NCBI GenBank assembly: GCA_945231345.1
Contig: CALYOL010000006.1
Span: 1 to 33,282, forward strand
Length of the DNA: 33,282 nt
Direction: 5' to 3'
Source of the DNA: an uncultured Porphyromonadaceae bacterium
GTDB lineage: Bacteria; Bacteroidota; Bacteroidia; Bacteroidales; Muribaculaceae
This document shows, in pieces, positions 24,252-32,866 of this stretch (position 1 is its first letter; every line of letters starts with the position of its first letter). The notes under the pieces were generated by a model. The model saw nothing but the letters and a program-made list of their open reading frames with translations, was not told the DNA's origin and did not search any database. The position numbers were made by a program, and so were the translations under genes.

Positions 24252-26219
24252 TTGAATCCGCCATTCTCATACATACCCCTGTTACCGCCGCTTTTGGCTG
24301 TTGTGGCAGGGGTATTGCTGTGTGATTACGTTACGTCTGAGATGTGGTTTGGCTTTGTGCTTCTTGCATTTGTATGTATATTCTTTGCCAAACGTTTACG
24401 TCCTTTCTTGCCGGTGATTGGTGCCGTGCTTTTAGGTTGGGTCGTGGCTGTAATGGCTCGCCCTGACTTGGAAGTGGTGAAATTGCTTGATAACAGGTCT
24501 GTTTATACCGCTGAGGTGAAGTCCGCAACGGAAACAGACTACGGCTACCGCATTTTTGCTGATATTTATGCCCAAGATGGCAACAAAATTAATACCATAC
24601 AGTCTGTGTTATACATAAAATCTCTTGAGCAGCCATTTTCATCCGGAGACATAATAGATTTCAAGGCTGATTTTGACAGTCTTGACACCAAAACAGACTT
24701 GCCTGACGAGCTTAACATTGATGAGAACTATATCCGACAAGGATTTGACGTAAAGGCTTATCCGTTAGAGGATAGCATAAGGGTCACAGGCTCGGTGGGT
24801 GGACTGAAAGGTTGGCTCTATGATATAAAAACCGCGGCGATTGACCGCCTTGTGTTTTCAGACCTCAGTGAAGACCTTGCCGCCTTTCTTGCAGCGACTA
24901 TTTTTGGCGATACGTCTTTGTTGCATGCTGATATGAGGCAGGCGTTTTCAAAAACAGGACTTGCTCATGTGCTGGCATTGAGCGGTATGCACGTCGCCAT
25001 AATCATTCTTGCATTATACATCATTCTTTTCCCCCTCTCCTTATTCCGTAAGCACAATTTGAGGATAATCATTACAATAATCCTCCTGTGGATTTACGTC
25101 GTGATGACAATGTTTAGCCCATCGGTGACGCGTGCGGTGATAATGGCTACTTTTGTACTCATGGCTTATGTGCTTTATAGGCAAAACGTCGCTTTTAATT
25201 CGCTCTGTGGTGCCGCATTGCTGATAATAGTATTCTCACCATATTCCATTTACAATATTGGCTTCCAGCTGTCGTTTGCTGCCGTAGCCGGAATATTATT
25301 GTTGAGCGTGAGACTCAATCCATTCCGTATGGGGACACTGAGATATAAGTTTGCGGCAATTTTTACGTTGCCCGTTTCAGCGGTACTTGCTACGGCGCCA
25401 TTGATGATATACCATTTTCATCAGTTTCCGCTCATTTTTATCCTCACAGCGCCGCTTTTTACACCAATCTTAACATTCATTATCTCTGCCGGAATGTTTT
25501 TGCTGATGATAGGACTTCCTTCCGGGTTTATGACAGATGCAATTAATTGGTGCTATTCGTTCACTACTGAGATGATACACTTTTCTGCCGATTTTCCCGG
25601 TGTCAATGTTACAGGCTTGTATATCAGTGGTATATCTGTGATATTGCTTCTATTGGCGGTGCCTTTATTGGCTGCGTTGATAGAGTATCGCAAAGTCGTT
25701 TTTGGCTACGCTTTGGTCGCGATAGGCTTTGCTGTGACCGCTGTGGAATACTTCTCCGTCTTAGATTATCCTGAATGTGAACATTATGTTTTGTTAAAGC
25801 GTGACGCTACTAATATCATTATTAAAGATGGATGTGAAATGCAGGTCATTACTACTCATAAACAAACTGAATTGCAGGCACTTAAAGAAGAATGTGAGTT
25901 CCGCTATGCTGACTATCTTGGAAAACGTAAAATGACTGCCGTGAATGTAGTTACCGATAAGCTTATAACCAAAAACGTAAAATATTACCATCCTCTTCTT
26001 GTGTTGCCTGACACGAGAATTATCATTGCCGGCGCAGACTACGTTATTTTCCCAAACAATTGCGACACTCTGATTGTATGCAATGGATTCCGAAAAGATG
26101 TTGTGACACTCGCCCGCAGTGTAAAGCCGAAAACAATTTTATTTGGCAGAGACCTTAATCCTCGCCTCAGAAAGAGATACCGTGCAGAGCTTGAGGCTGC
26201 AGGCTTCAAGGTAGAATAG
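24252..26219 (+). CDS. comEC: ComEC/Rec2-family DNA-uptake channel protein, without metallo-beta-lactamase domain
   Basis: This is a 655-residue polytopic membrane protein. After N-terminal helices comes the OB-like DUF4131 region (about 75-180), then the competence channel domain with HVLALSGMHVAIIILALY (about 237) and the VVMTMFSPSVTRAVIMA helix. The C-terminal part (about 500-655) is soluble and lacks the HXHXDH metallo-beta-lactamase motif found in Bacillus ComEC. That is usual in Bacteroidota, where another nuclease may serve. The family carries single-stranded DNA across the inner membrane in transformation. The start is TTG at 24252, because no ATG lies between the upstream in-frame stop and the conserved N-terminus; the next ATG (about codon 31) would cut the first helix. 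Confidence 0.9.
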   Translation: MNPPFSYIPLLPPLLAVVAGVLLCDYVTSEMWFGFVLLAFVCIFFAKRLRPFLPVIGAVLLGWVVAVMARPDLEVVKLLDNRSVYTAEVKSATETDYGYRIFADIYAQDGNKINTIQSVLYIKSLEQPFSSGDIIDFKADFDSLDTKTDLPDELNIDENYIRQGFDVKAYPLEDSIRVTGSVGGLKGWLYDIKTAAIDRLVFSDLSEDLAAFLAATIFGDTSLLHADMRQAFSKTGLAHVLALSGMHVAIIILALYIILFPLSLFRKHNLRIIITIILLWIYVVMTMFSPSVTRAVIMATFVLMAYVLYRQNVAFNSLCGAALLIIVFSPYSIYNIGFQLSFAAVAGILLLSVRLNPFRMGTLRYKFAAIFTLPVSAVLATAPLMIYHFHQFPLIFILTAPLFTPILTFIISAGMFLLMIGLPSGFMTDAINWCYSFTTEMIHFSADFPGVNVTGLYISGISVILLLLAVPLLAALIEYRKVVFGYALVAIGFAVTAVEYFSVLDYPECEHYVLLKRDATNIIIKDGCEMQVITTHKQTELQALKEECEFRYADYLGKRKMTAVNVVTDKLITKNVKYYHPLLVLPDTRIIIAGADYVIFPNNCDTLIVCNGFRKDVVTLARSVKPKTILFGRDLNPRLRKRYRAELEAAGFKVE

Positions 26220-26237
26220 GTGATGGAACACACTACA

Positions 26238-27149
26238 TTACTTCTTCCCTAATTTCTCGCTTAGCCAGAGTCCGCCCAGGATTAGTGCGCAACCGGTGTA
26301 TCCAATGATGGAAATAGACTCGTCAAGAATGAAAAATGCGAGTACAAGCGTGAATACAGGCTGGAGATACATGTAATTGTTTGTCTTTACTGTCCCCAGT
26401 TCCTTCACCGCTAATGCCCAGATAAAATAGCATATCATTGAGGCGACTATACCTAAGAACAGAAGGTTTATAAGCACGTCTGACTGCATTAATACCGCCG
26501 GGTCACATATTTCCGGCTCAAATGCGAGAAATGGTATGGCAGTGACAATTCCATAGAAAAAAGTCTTGCGTGTTATGAACAATGCGTCATACACAACGTT
26601 TAACTTACGGAGGATGATGCTATAAAATGCCCAGCTGACTGCTGCGGAGAAGGCGATTAGGTCGCCCAGTGGCATTATTGTGAGTGACATTCCGCCATTG
26701 AATATCACCAGTGCCACTCCAACGAGTGCCACAAGTGACCCTACATACACTCCTGCCTTAGGTTTCTCCTGCTTATAGAAAAATCCTACAAGGAGGGTGG
26801 TGACAAGTGGGCTGATACTGGTAAGCAGTGATACGTTGCTTACCAATGTATATTTGAGAGCGGTGTTTTCCGCTATGAAATATATGCTTCCTGATGTGAG
26901 ACCTCCAAGGGCTAAGAGTAGCTCATCGCGGAGATTATTTGCCCAAAGGCGTTTGCAGAAAGGCAATATTAGAATATATGCCAAGATAAAGCGGTATATG
27001 TATATCTCTACTGCGTGTAGACCTGCATTTAGTAATACTTTTGTAGAAACAAATGTCGCACCCCATACTGCTACTGTGAATAGCGCATAGATGTGAAACA
27101 TAAAACTTGATTTATCATTTGGTTTTCTATTTTGAGACAGGTTAAGCAT
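26238..27149 (-). CDS. EamA/DMT-family transporter
   Basis: This is a 10-helix permease of the drug/metabolite transporter superfamily with two EamA repeats. The first begins at FMFHIYALFTVAVWGATFVS and the second near PLGDLIAFSAAVSWAFYSIIL. The typical helix-loop motifs AVWGATF, LEPVF-like LQPVFTLVLAFFILDE and GGLWLSEKL are present. Substrates vary across the family and cannot be named. I chose the ATG at 27149 (303 residues, MLNLSQNRKP) because a TAAATTTG promoter element at 27177-27170 lies just upstream and inside the longer ORF from 27182. An ATG at 27101 (MFHIYALF) is also possible. It converges with comEC, leaving only 18 nt between stops. Confidence 0.9.
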   Translation of the reverse strand: MLNLSQNRKPNDKSSFMFHIYALFTVAVWGATFVSTKVLLNAGLHAVEIYIYRFILAYILILPFCKRLWANNLRDELLLALGGLTSGSIYFIAENTALKYTLVSNVSLLTSISPLVTTLLVGFFYKQEKPKAGVYVGSLVALVGVALVIFNGGMSLTIMPLGDLIAFSAAVSWAFYSIILRKLNVVYDALFITRKTFFYGIVTAIPFLAFEPEICDPAVLMQSDVLINLLFLGIVASMICYFIWALAVKELGTVKTNNYMYLQPVFTLVLAFFILDESISIIGYTGCALILGGLWLSEKLGKK

Positions 27150-27169
27150 ATGTTTGGTGAAATTTTTTA

Positions 27170-27177
27170 CAAATTTA
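27170..27177 (-). promoter_or_regulatory. -7 promoter element of the EamA gene
   Basis: TAAATTTG on the minus strand matches TAnnTTTG. The predicted start of transcription near 27163 lies about 14 nt before the ATG at 27149. The -33 position shows only TTT. It argues against the ATG at 27182. Confidence 0.45.
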
Positions 27178-27241
27178 GGCAATTTTATCTATCTTAAAAA
27201 AGATTATACAAAATATTTTTTCATAAAAAGATTAAAAATAC

Positions 27242-27249
27242 TATCTTTG
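27242..27249 (+). promoter_or_regulatory. -7 promoter element of the OmpA-family gene
   Basis: TATCTTTG matches TAnnTTTG, 42 nt before the ATG at 27292. The region further upstream is T-rich (TTTTTTC) near -33. Strong expression would fit a major envelope protein. Confidence 0.6.
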
Positions 27250-27291
27250 CAGAAAGATAATTCAATTATTCAATTAAAATACAAATAAGTC

Positions 27292-27990
27292 ATGAGAAAA
27301 ATCAAATTATTCACAGCATCACTTTTGGCTGCGGCTATGATGCTCACAGGTTGTAGTTCTATGAATAACACCGGTAAGGGTGCGCTTATCGGTGGTGGCG
27401 GCGGTGCTGCTGTTGGTGCAGGTATTGGTGCTCTCATCGGTGGTGGAAAGGGTGCTGCTATCGGCAGTGCTATCGGTGCCGGTGTTGGCGCTGGCGCTGG
27501 TGCTCTTATCGGCCGTAAGATGGATAAACAGCAGCAGGAACTTGAACGCCAGCTCGCTGAATCTGCACAGGTTGAGCAGGTGACAGATGCTAATGGTCTG
27601 CAGGCTATTAAGGTGACATTTAATGGTGGTATCCTCTTCCCGACAAATGGCACTGAACTCAGCGCAAGTGCTAAGAACGAGCTTTCACAGTTTGCCGTTT
27701 CTCTTAACAACAATCCACAGACAAACGTTCAGATTTACGGCTTTACAGACAATACCGGTAGCATGGCTGTAAACCAGCGTGTTGCTGACGGCCGCTCTAA
27801 TGCTGTTAAGACTTACCTCGTAAACAGTGGCGTTGCTTTCACTCGTCTTTCTTCTCAGGGTGTGCCAATGGCAAACTACGTTGCTTCTAACGATACCGCT
27901 GAAGGTCGTGCACAAAACCGCCGTGTTGAAATCTATATCACAGCTAATGAGCAGATGATTAAGCAGGCTGAGGCTGGCACTCTCCAGTAA
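27292..27990 (+). CDS. OmpA-family lipoprotein with glycine-zipper segment (YiaD-like)
   Basis: This is a 232-residue outer-membrane lipoprotein. The lipobox MLTGC places the lipidated cysteine at residue 21. Residues about 28-75 form a glycine zipper (repeats of GALIGGG and AAIGSAIGAGVGAGAG) that probably inserts in the membrane. A short Gln/Glu-rich linker leads to a C-terminal OmpA domain (about 110-225), with the peptidoglycan-binding residues in GFTDNTGSMAVNQRVADGRS and NRRVEIYI. It resembles E. coli YiaD. It is monocistronic, with its own promoter and a terminator at 28021. Confidence 0.95.
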   Translation: MRKIKLFTASLLAAAMMLTGCSSMNNTGKGALIGGGGGAAVGAGIGALIGGGKGAAIGSAIGAGVGAGAGALIGRKMDKQQQELERQLAESAQVEQVTDANGLQAIKVTFNGGILFPTNGTELSASAKNELSQFAVSLNNNPQTNVQIYGFTDNTGSMAVNQRVADGRSNAVKTYLVNSGVAFTRLSSQGVPMANYVASNDTAEGRAQNRRVEIYITANEQMIKQAEAGTLQ

Positions 27991-28020
27991 AGCAATCGCT
28001 CATTGCATAACGCATAGTGT

Positions 28021-28054
28021 AAAGTGTGTGGCAGTTTTTGTCACGCACTTTTTT
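28021..28054 (+). terminator. Terminator after the OmpA-family gene
   Basis: AAAGTGTGTGGCA pairs with TGTCACGCACTTT through a stem with a few G-T pairs, followed by T at 28049-28054. It lies against the stop codon of the converging FAD-oxidoreductase gene. Confidence 0.7.
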
Positions 28055-29615
28055 ATTTAATGCTTTGATATAATGCCTCGGCTGCGCGTTCTCCATCGAT
28101 TGCGGCAGAGACAATACCTCCGGCATACCCTGCGCCTTCTCCGGCAGGGTAGAGACCGCGAATGGAAATGTGGCATAGCGAATCATTATCGCGAGGTATG
28201 CGCACAGGAGATGATGTACGGGTTTCACAGCCTATCAGAGTAGCCTCAGAAGTCAAGAAGCCGCGTGATTTTCGCCCAAATTCCCGGAATCCCTCCTGAA
28301 GGCGACTTGCGATGAATTTTGGCAGTAACTTGTCTATACGTGCCGGATGAATGCCCGGTGCATATGATGTTGACGGTAAAGACTGTGAATCCTTGCCATT
28401 CACAAAGTCTGTCATCCGCTGTGCCGGTGCATTATGCGTGTGACCCGCATCTTCATAAAATCTGCGCTCGATTTTCTCCTGAAAATACATCATTTTCAGC
28501 GGTGAGCCATCTGATGCATCTTCAATATCTTCCGGCAAAACTTCCACCACCATTCCCGAGTTTGACCATTTGGTGCCTCGATTTGATGGTGACATCCCGT
28601 TTACTACTAACTGGTCTGGACCACTCGCAGCCGGGATTATAAATCCACCGGGACACATACAGAATGAATACACTGCGCGGTCCTTTACACGGGTAAGCAT
28701 GGAGTACTCTGCGGCTGGTAGATATTTGCCACGTCCATTTGGCGAATGATACTGAATACAGTCTATTAGGTGCTGGGGATGTTCAAGCCTCACTCCTACG
28801 GCTATGCCTTTGGGCTGTAGCTCAACCCCACGCCGATAAAGTGCAAAATACACGTCGCGCGCTGAGTGCCCTGTGGCAAGGATTATTGGTGCGGGTAGGG
28901 TAGTGCCGTCGCTGCACACTATGTGCTTCACTTCGCCATCTTTTATCACAATGTCATCCATACGAGTATTGAAGCGCACTTCTCCACCGCAATCTATTAT
29001 CGTGTTTCTCATTGCCTTTATCACCACCGGAAGCTTGTCTGTGCCGATATGTGGGTGTGCATCTACGAGAATGTCTGACGATGCGCCATGATTGTGAAAT
29101 ACAGATAGTATTTTGTCTACATTTCCGCGCTTTTTGCTGCGGGTATATAGTTTCCCGTCAGAATATGCACCTGCTCCACCTTCGCCAAAACAATAGTTTG
29201 AATCAGGGTTTACGACGTTTTCGCGTGCTATTTTTGCCATGTCTATTCGGCGGGAATCAACGTCTTTGCCTCGTTCTATCACGATGGGGCGCAGTCCTAA
29301 TTCTATCAGTCTCAGGGCGGCGAAAAGTCCTGCAGGACCTGCACCCACCACTGTCACCGCTCTCTTCCCCCTCACATCCTGATATTTTATTTCCATACCC
29401 AGTGGATGTTCAGGCGCTTTCTCGCCTGCGTATACGTCTATGGCGAGGTTTATCATCACTTGCCTTTGGCGTGCATCAATGGAGCGTTTTACGATTACGA
29501 TATCTGTGATGCTGTTTACGTCTATGTTGAGGTGAGTAGACGCAAATATTTTTAGCCTTGTGTCGTCGTATGCGATTTCCGGCTTCAGGCGGAGTGACGT
29601 GAGATTGTAAACCAT
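28053..29615 (-). CDS. FAD-dependent oxidoreductase (COG2509-type NAD(FAD)-dependent dehydrogenase)
   Basis: This is a 520-residue flavoprotein. A small N-terminal domain (1-75) precedes the FAD-binding motif VVGAGPAGLFAALRLIELG (GAGPAG at 91-96). Family signatures follow: CFGEGGAGAYSDGKLYTRSKKRG, ILATGHSARDVYFAL, CMCPGGFIIPAASG and GLYPAGEGAGYAGGI near the C-terminus. These proteins are predicted dehydrogenases or geranylgeranyl-reductase-like enzymes of unknown substrate. I chose the ATG at 29615 (MVYNLTSLRL), 8 nt after the stop of the preceding EEP gene. The longer ORF from 29786 would add 57 residues that overlap that gene and are only its shadow. It is the last gene of the rhomboid operon. 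Confidence 0.93.
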   Translation of the reverse strand: MVYNLTSLRLKPEIAYDDTRLKIFASTHLNIDVNSITDIVIVKRSIDARQRQVMINLAIDVYAGEKAPEHPLGMEIKYQDVRGKRAVTVVGAGPAGLFAALRLIELGLRPIVIERGKDVDSRRIDMAKIARENVVNPDSNYCFGEGGAGAYSDGKLYTRSKKRGNVDKILSVFHNHGASSDILVDAHPHIGTDKLPVVIKAMRNTIIDCGGEVRFNTRMDDIVIKDGEVKHIVCSDGTTLPAPIILATGHSARDVYFALYRRGVELQPKGIAVGVRLEHPQHLIDCIQYHSPNGRGKYLPAAEYSMLTRVKDRAVYSFCMCPGGFIIPAASGPDQLVVNGMSPSNRGTKWSNSGMVVEVLPEDIEDASDGSPLKMMYFQEKIERRFYEDAGHTHNAPAQRMTDFVNGKDSQSLPSTSYAPGIHPARIDKLLPKFIASRLQEGFREFGRKSRGFLTSEATLIGCETRTSSPVRIPRDNDSLCHISIRGLYPAGEGAGYAGGIVSAAIDGERAAEALYQSIK

Positions 29616-29623
29616 TGGATAAT

Positions 29624-30727
29624 TTATTTTGTGATGTGAACAGTGGCGAGGATTGGGAAGTGGTCTGATGCGCCTATACGCAGTGGCTTGATATCTGTTG
29701 TGGTGATTCCTTTTCGGCACAACATCTGGTCGATATGAAAGTAGAAACGATTGTCGCGATAGGAAATGCTTGGACCGAGAGCGCATTCGCGGAAACAGTC
29801 ATACATATCTTCGCCGCAGATGGTGCGCAAGGCATAGCAGCCGGGGATGTCATTGAAATCACCGCATAATATCACGTTCTTTGCATCATCTTTGTCAAGT
29901 GCTGAGCGAATTATTTGCGCTTGAGTGGCATGGCAGCGAAATGCGGTGGCGAGTTTGTTGAGAAGCTGATTTTTTGAGCGGCGGATATTATTGTCAGCCT
30001 TTCCTTCGGTGAGGTCGATAAACAGCTCTTTGTCATCAGGATTAAAGCCAAACGATTGGAGGTGGATGTTATATATTTTGAGCGGAATACCGTCAATGTC
30101 GTATTGGAAAACCTGCAGATTGCCGCTCTCCCCGGGAATTTCAGGCGCGCTGGTCATTTCTACGGGAAATTTTGACAGTGTAGAGATGCCCTCTGTGTCT
30201 GATACGCGATAAGGATAGATGTTGCAAAGACTGTCTAATTGCTCACTTGTCGCATTGGATATTCGTCTGCTTAGCTTTTCCGGAAGTATCCCTTCTTGAA
30301 CGCATACTATGTCTGCTCCGCTGTTTATGATTGCGGAAATTGTGTATGAAAACTCGCTTGAATATTTTTCAGGCTTGTAGGGTTTGTAATGGAGAACGTT
30401 GTAAGACATCACTTTTATCTCTCGGCTGCCTGTCGGAGGTGTTACGCTGAAAAAGTTTAGCGGGCAATATGTGAGGAAAGCATTGATACACAGTAGCATT
30501 GTCGCAATGTTTGCAATAGCATATTTCTTGTTTACGAAAAATGATATAATTGCGAAAACTGGCATTGCAATAAACCATGCCGGAAACGTCATCGCCGCGA
30601 TTGCAGGTATTGCGTGAAGCCGAATAGGCGAGATGTAGCCACCGAATGCTGCCACGAATGTGCATATTATCGCTATGACGTTTATGCCATAGAAAAAGTA
30701 TCGTAATATTTGTAATGCTTTCTGCAT
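29624..30727 (-). CDS. Endonuclease/exonuclease/phosphatase (EEP) family membrane protein
   Basis: This is a 367-residue protein with three N-terminal membrane helices (about 8-30, 40-62 and 70-90) and an EEP catalytic domain facing outwards. Catalytic motifs are complete: VMSYNVLHY (Asn110), CVQEG (Glu145), YNIHLQS, CGDFNDIPG (Asp290, Asn292) and GASDHFPI (Asp355, His356). The family cleaves phosphodiester or phosphomonoester bonds in nucleic acids, phospholipids or inositol phosphates; the substrate here is unknown. It follows the second rhomboid gene by 37 nt and precedes the FAD oxidoreductase by 8 nt. Rhomboid-rhomboid-EEP is a repeated order in Bacteroidales. Confidence 0.92.
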   Translation of the reverse strand: MQKALQILRYFFYGINVIAIICTFVAAFGGYISPIRLHAIPAIAAMTFPAWFIAMPVFAIISFFVNKKYAIANIATMLLCINAFLTYCPLNFFSVTPPTGSREIKVMSYNVLHYKPYKPEKYSSEFSYTISAIINSGADIVCVQEGILPEKLSRRISNATSEQLDSLCNIYPYRVSDTEGISTLSKFPVEMTSAPEIPGESGNLQVFQYDIDGIPLKIYNIHLQSFGFNPDDKELFIDLTEGKADNNIRRSKNQLLNKLATAFRCHATQAQIIRSALDKDDAKNVILCGDFNDIPGCYALRTICGEDMYDCFRECALGPSISYRDNRFYFHIDQMLCRKGITTTDIKPLRIGASDHFPILATVHITK

Positions 30728-30764
30728 AGTGAAAAAGGTTCTGTTTTTTTATTGTTTTTTGTTT

Positions 30765-31565
30765 TTAGTTGTTTTGAAGTTGTTTGCTCAGTTCTACGAG
30801 CCTGCTTTTTTCTTTTGAGGATAGTGATGCGTAGCCGGAACGTCTTACTTTGTCAAGTAGTTGGTTTAGCTCTTCTTTGGGAGTGAGTGTGTCTTTTTTT
30901 GTGGCTGAAGAATTGTCCCTCGGATATAAAACAAATTTCTTGCGAGAAAGTTTGATGAGACCCTTTTTTAATAAAATTCCATAAATTGCCCCGCTCGCTA
31001 TCCCCGCTATATGTGCGATATCCGAGGTGGGGATAGAACCCTTTGCAATCTGTGGGCTGCTGAGGAATACGAGCAGTATCGCCACAAGATATACCCATAT
31101 CAGTTTTACCTCGCCCAAAATGACAAGGTTTAGCGGCTGCTTTGGCATTAATACCGCTGTGACTGTCATCACGCCTAAAATGGCGGCAGACGCTCCCGTC
31201 AGCATATCGGCAGTTATGCCTCTAATTGAGCACAAAAGGATAAATGCCAGTCCGCCGATAAGTCCGGAAATTAAATATGCAGCGTATGTGTGTCGGTTTC
31301 CCTCATATTCGCAAAGCAGTCTGCCGAAAAAATACAACCACGTCATATTGCATAGCGTGTGCATGATGTCTACATGTGTAAACATATACGTCACCAGTGT
31401 CCACGGCTTGAAAAACGCCAGACCGGGATTTGCCGGAAGCATAAGAGCTCCTTCCACCGATACACCGAAAAGGTTTAGCACTACGGCAACAAGTAGTATA
31501 GCCACGTTTATGGCAATCAGCAATAGGTATGACGTGTTGAGTATTTTTTGCATATCGTGGCTCAA
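30765..31565 (-). CDS. Rhomboid-family intramembrane serine protease with C-terminal cytosolic tail
   Basis: This is a 266-residue rhomboid with six or more helices. It has the catalytic dyad Ser126 in TGASAAILGVM and His185 in SDIAHIAGIASG, plus the HTLCNMTWLYFFGRL segment in helix 2. Rhomboids cleave transmembrane helices of other proteins within the membrane. The tail (about 225-266: LTPKEELNQLLDKVRRSGYASLSSKEKSRLVELS) is a small helical module (DUF6576-like) common at the end of Bacteroidota rhomboids. It is the second of two adjacent rhomboids, 11 nt after the first. Confidence 0.94.
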   Translation of the reverse strand: MSHDMQKILNTSYLLLIAINVAILLVAVVLNLFGVSVEGALMLPANPGLAFFKPWTLVTYMFTHVDIMHTLCNMTWLYFFGRLLCEYEGNRHTYAAYLISGLIGGLAFILLCSIRGITADMLTGASAAILGVMTVTAVLMPKQPLNLVILGEVKLIWVYLVAILLVFLSSPQIAKGSIPTSDIAHIAGIASGAIYGILLKKGLIKLSRKKFVLYPRDNSSATKKDTLTPKEELNQLLDKVRRSGYASLSSKEKSRLVELSKQLQNN

Positions 31566-31576
31566 AATTTATTAGG

Positions 31577-32320
31577 CTAAAAATCAAAAGTGTGTATTGT
31601 GCCTTTCTTTTTCCAGTAAAGAATTATGATTATGCCGAATATCATTCCGCCAAGGTGTGCGAAATGGGCTACGTTGTCATACATGTTGTTTGATAGACCG
31701 CTTATTAGTTCTATCGCGCCATATCCTAATACAAACCACTTTGCCTTTATCGGCATGAGGAAATACAGGTAAATAGGTCTGTTGGGGAATATCATGCCAA
31801 ATGCAAGCAGTACGCCATAAATCGCACCCGATGCTCCAACTGTCCCAACGTTGTATATCATGTTCAGGTGCGCAAGGGCATGGTCTGAATAGTTGTAGCC
31901 ACTTTTTATGAGTTCCGCTCCCTCCGTCTTGATGATTTCAAATGCCTGCGCCGGAACGTCCATCGTATAAATCATTATGGTGTCTACACCCCATTGGAAA
32001 AGAGAAGCGCCTACCGCACACCCCATGTAGTAAAGCAAAAACTTTTTGCTGTCCATCACTCTCTCTATAATGCACCCAAACATGAATAGGGCAAACATAT
32101 TGTAGAATAGGTGAGTAAAACTTCCATGCAGAAATGGGCTTGTGAAAAGCTGCCATGGCATATATCTGGTGGAGTCAACGTAGTATATTGCGCCATAGTC
32201 ATTAATGTATACTCCGAAACGAGCTTCGGTAACCAATGTGATGATAAAAACCAGACAGTTTATTATTAGCAGATTTTTTACCACCGGCGCATTTTCTATT
32301 TGATATTTGAAATAGTTCAT
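31577..32320 (-). CDS. Rhomboid-family intramembrane serine protease
   Basis: This is a 247-residue rhomboid of the compact type. The conserved HGSFTHLFYNMFALFMFG segment (65-82), the nucleophile Ser164 in GTVGASGAIYGVLLAFG and His222 in VAHFAHLGGMIFG are all present, so it should be active. An inserted loop of about 40 residues (118-158, between helix 3 and the serine helix) is acidic and probably periplasmic. It is the first gene of the four-gene minus-strand operon and has the best-formed promoter in the window. Confidence 0.95.
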   Translation of the reverse strand: MNYFKYQIENAPVVKNLLIINCLVFIITLVTEARFGVYINDYGAIYYVDSTRYMPWQLFTSPFLHGSFTHLFYNMFALFMFGCIIERVMDSKKFLLYYMGCAVGASLFQWGVDTIMIYTMDVPAQAFEIIKTEGAELIKSGYNYSDHALAHLNMIYNVGTVGASGAIYGVLLAFGMIFPNRPIYLYFLMPIKAKWFVLGYGAIELISGLSNNMYDNVAHFAHLGGMIFGIIIILYWKKKGTIHTFDF

Positions 32321-32360
32321 TTGGTGTAATAAATTGTTATTGACCTCATTTATTAGACTG

Positions 32361-32390
32361 CAAAGTTACAAAAAATGGTCATAAATACAA
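32361..32390 (-). promoter_or_regulatory. Full Bacteroidota promoter of the rhomboid operon
   Basis: On the minus strand TTG (32390-32388), a 19-nt spacer and TAACTTTG (32368-32361) match both elements of the Bacteroidota consensus with ideal spacing. The start would be near 32354, about 34 nt before the ATG at 32320. Confidence 0.75.
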
Positions 32391-32472
32391 TGAAAAACCA
32401 TGGATATTAGAAAAAATGAAGATTTTTAAAATTTTTTTCTGAAAAAATAGTGAAAAATCAAAAAATTACCTT

Positions 32473-32480
32473 TATATTTG
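32473..32480 (+). promoter_or_regulatory. -7 promoter element of the HU gene
   Basis: TATATTTG matches TAnnTTTG, 40 nt before the ATG at 32521, in a very AT-rich region shared with the divergent rhomboid promoter. The -33 element is unclear. Confidence 0.55.
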
Positions 32481-32520
32481 CGAAATAAATCTTTAATCCT
32501 TAAATAAATAACTATTTAGT

Positions 32521-32793
32521 ATGAATAAATCAGAACTCGTAAGTGCAATTGCAGAAGGTGCACAATTGTCAAAAGCTCAGGCTAAGGCTGCGCTCGATGC
32601 TGCTATTGAGGCAGTAGCTGCTGCGCTTGCTAAAGACGACAAAGTAACTCTCGTTGGTTTCGGTACTTTCTCTGTAGCTAAGAAAGAAGAACGTCAGGGT
32701 ATCAACCCTCGCACTAAGCAGGCTATCGTTATACCTGCTCGCAAAGCTGTTAAATTCAAAGCTGGTAGCGAACTTAACGACAAGGTAAAGTAA
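32521..32793 (+). CDS. HU-family DNA-binding protein
   Basis: This is a 90-residue nucleoid protein that binds and bends DNA as a dimer. It has the N-terminal helices MNKSELVSAIAEGAQLSKAQAKAALDAAIEAVAAAL, the core VTLVGFGTFSVAKKEERQGINPRTKQAIVIPA arm with the DNA-contacting Arg-Asn-Pro loop (GINPRTKQ), and the C-terminal AVKFKAGSELNDKV. The length is standard for HU. The C-rich, strongly biased codons suggest high expression. It has its own promoter and a bidirectional terminator shared with adk. Confidence 0.97.
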   Translation: MNKSELVSAIAEGAQLSKAQAKAALDAAIEAVAAALAKDDKVTLVGFGTFSVAKKEERQGINPRTKQAIVIPARKAVKFKAGSELNDKVK

Positions 32794-32810
32794 TTTTACC
32801 ACTGAGTTAA

Positions 32811-32850
32811 AAAAATAATGGCAAGCCTTCCGGTTTGCCATTATTTTTTT
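32811..32850. terminator. Bidirectional terminator between HU and adk
   Basis: AATAATGGCAAGCC pairs with GGTTTGCCATTATT around a TTCC loop. The stem of at least 14 bp is flanked by A on the left and T on the right, so it can end both the plus-strand HU transcript and the minus-strand adk transcript. Confidence 0.88.
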
Positions 32851-32866
32851 TCTGTATATCAAGCTC

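Noticed and set aside
27370..27510. GGT/GCT-rich repetitive DNA, possible simple repeat or CRISPR-like array
   Set aside because: The repetition is codon-level, from the glycine zipper; there are no regular spacers.
27270..27713. 147-residue Pro/Ala-rich minus-strand ORF
   Set aside because: It is the antisense of the glycine-zipper and linker of the OmpA-family gene, where Gly codons read as Pro and Ala on the other strand.
29616..29786. 57-residue N-terminal extension of the FAD oxidoreductase
   Set aside because: It lies wholly within the 3' end of the EEP gene in another frame, is rich in Arg/His/Pro and unlike the family; ATG 29615 fits.
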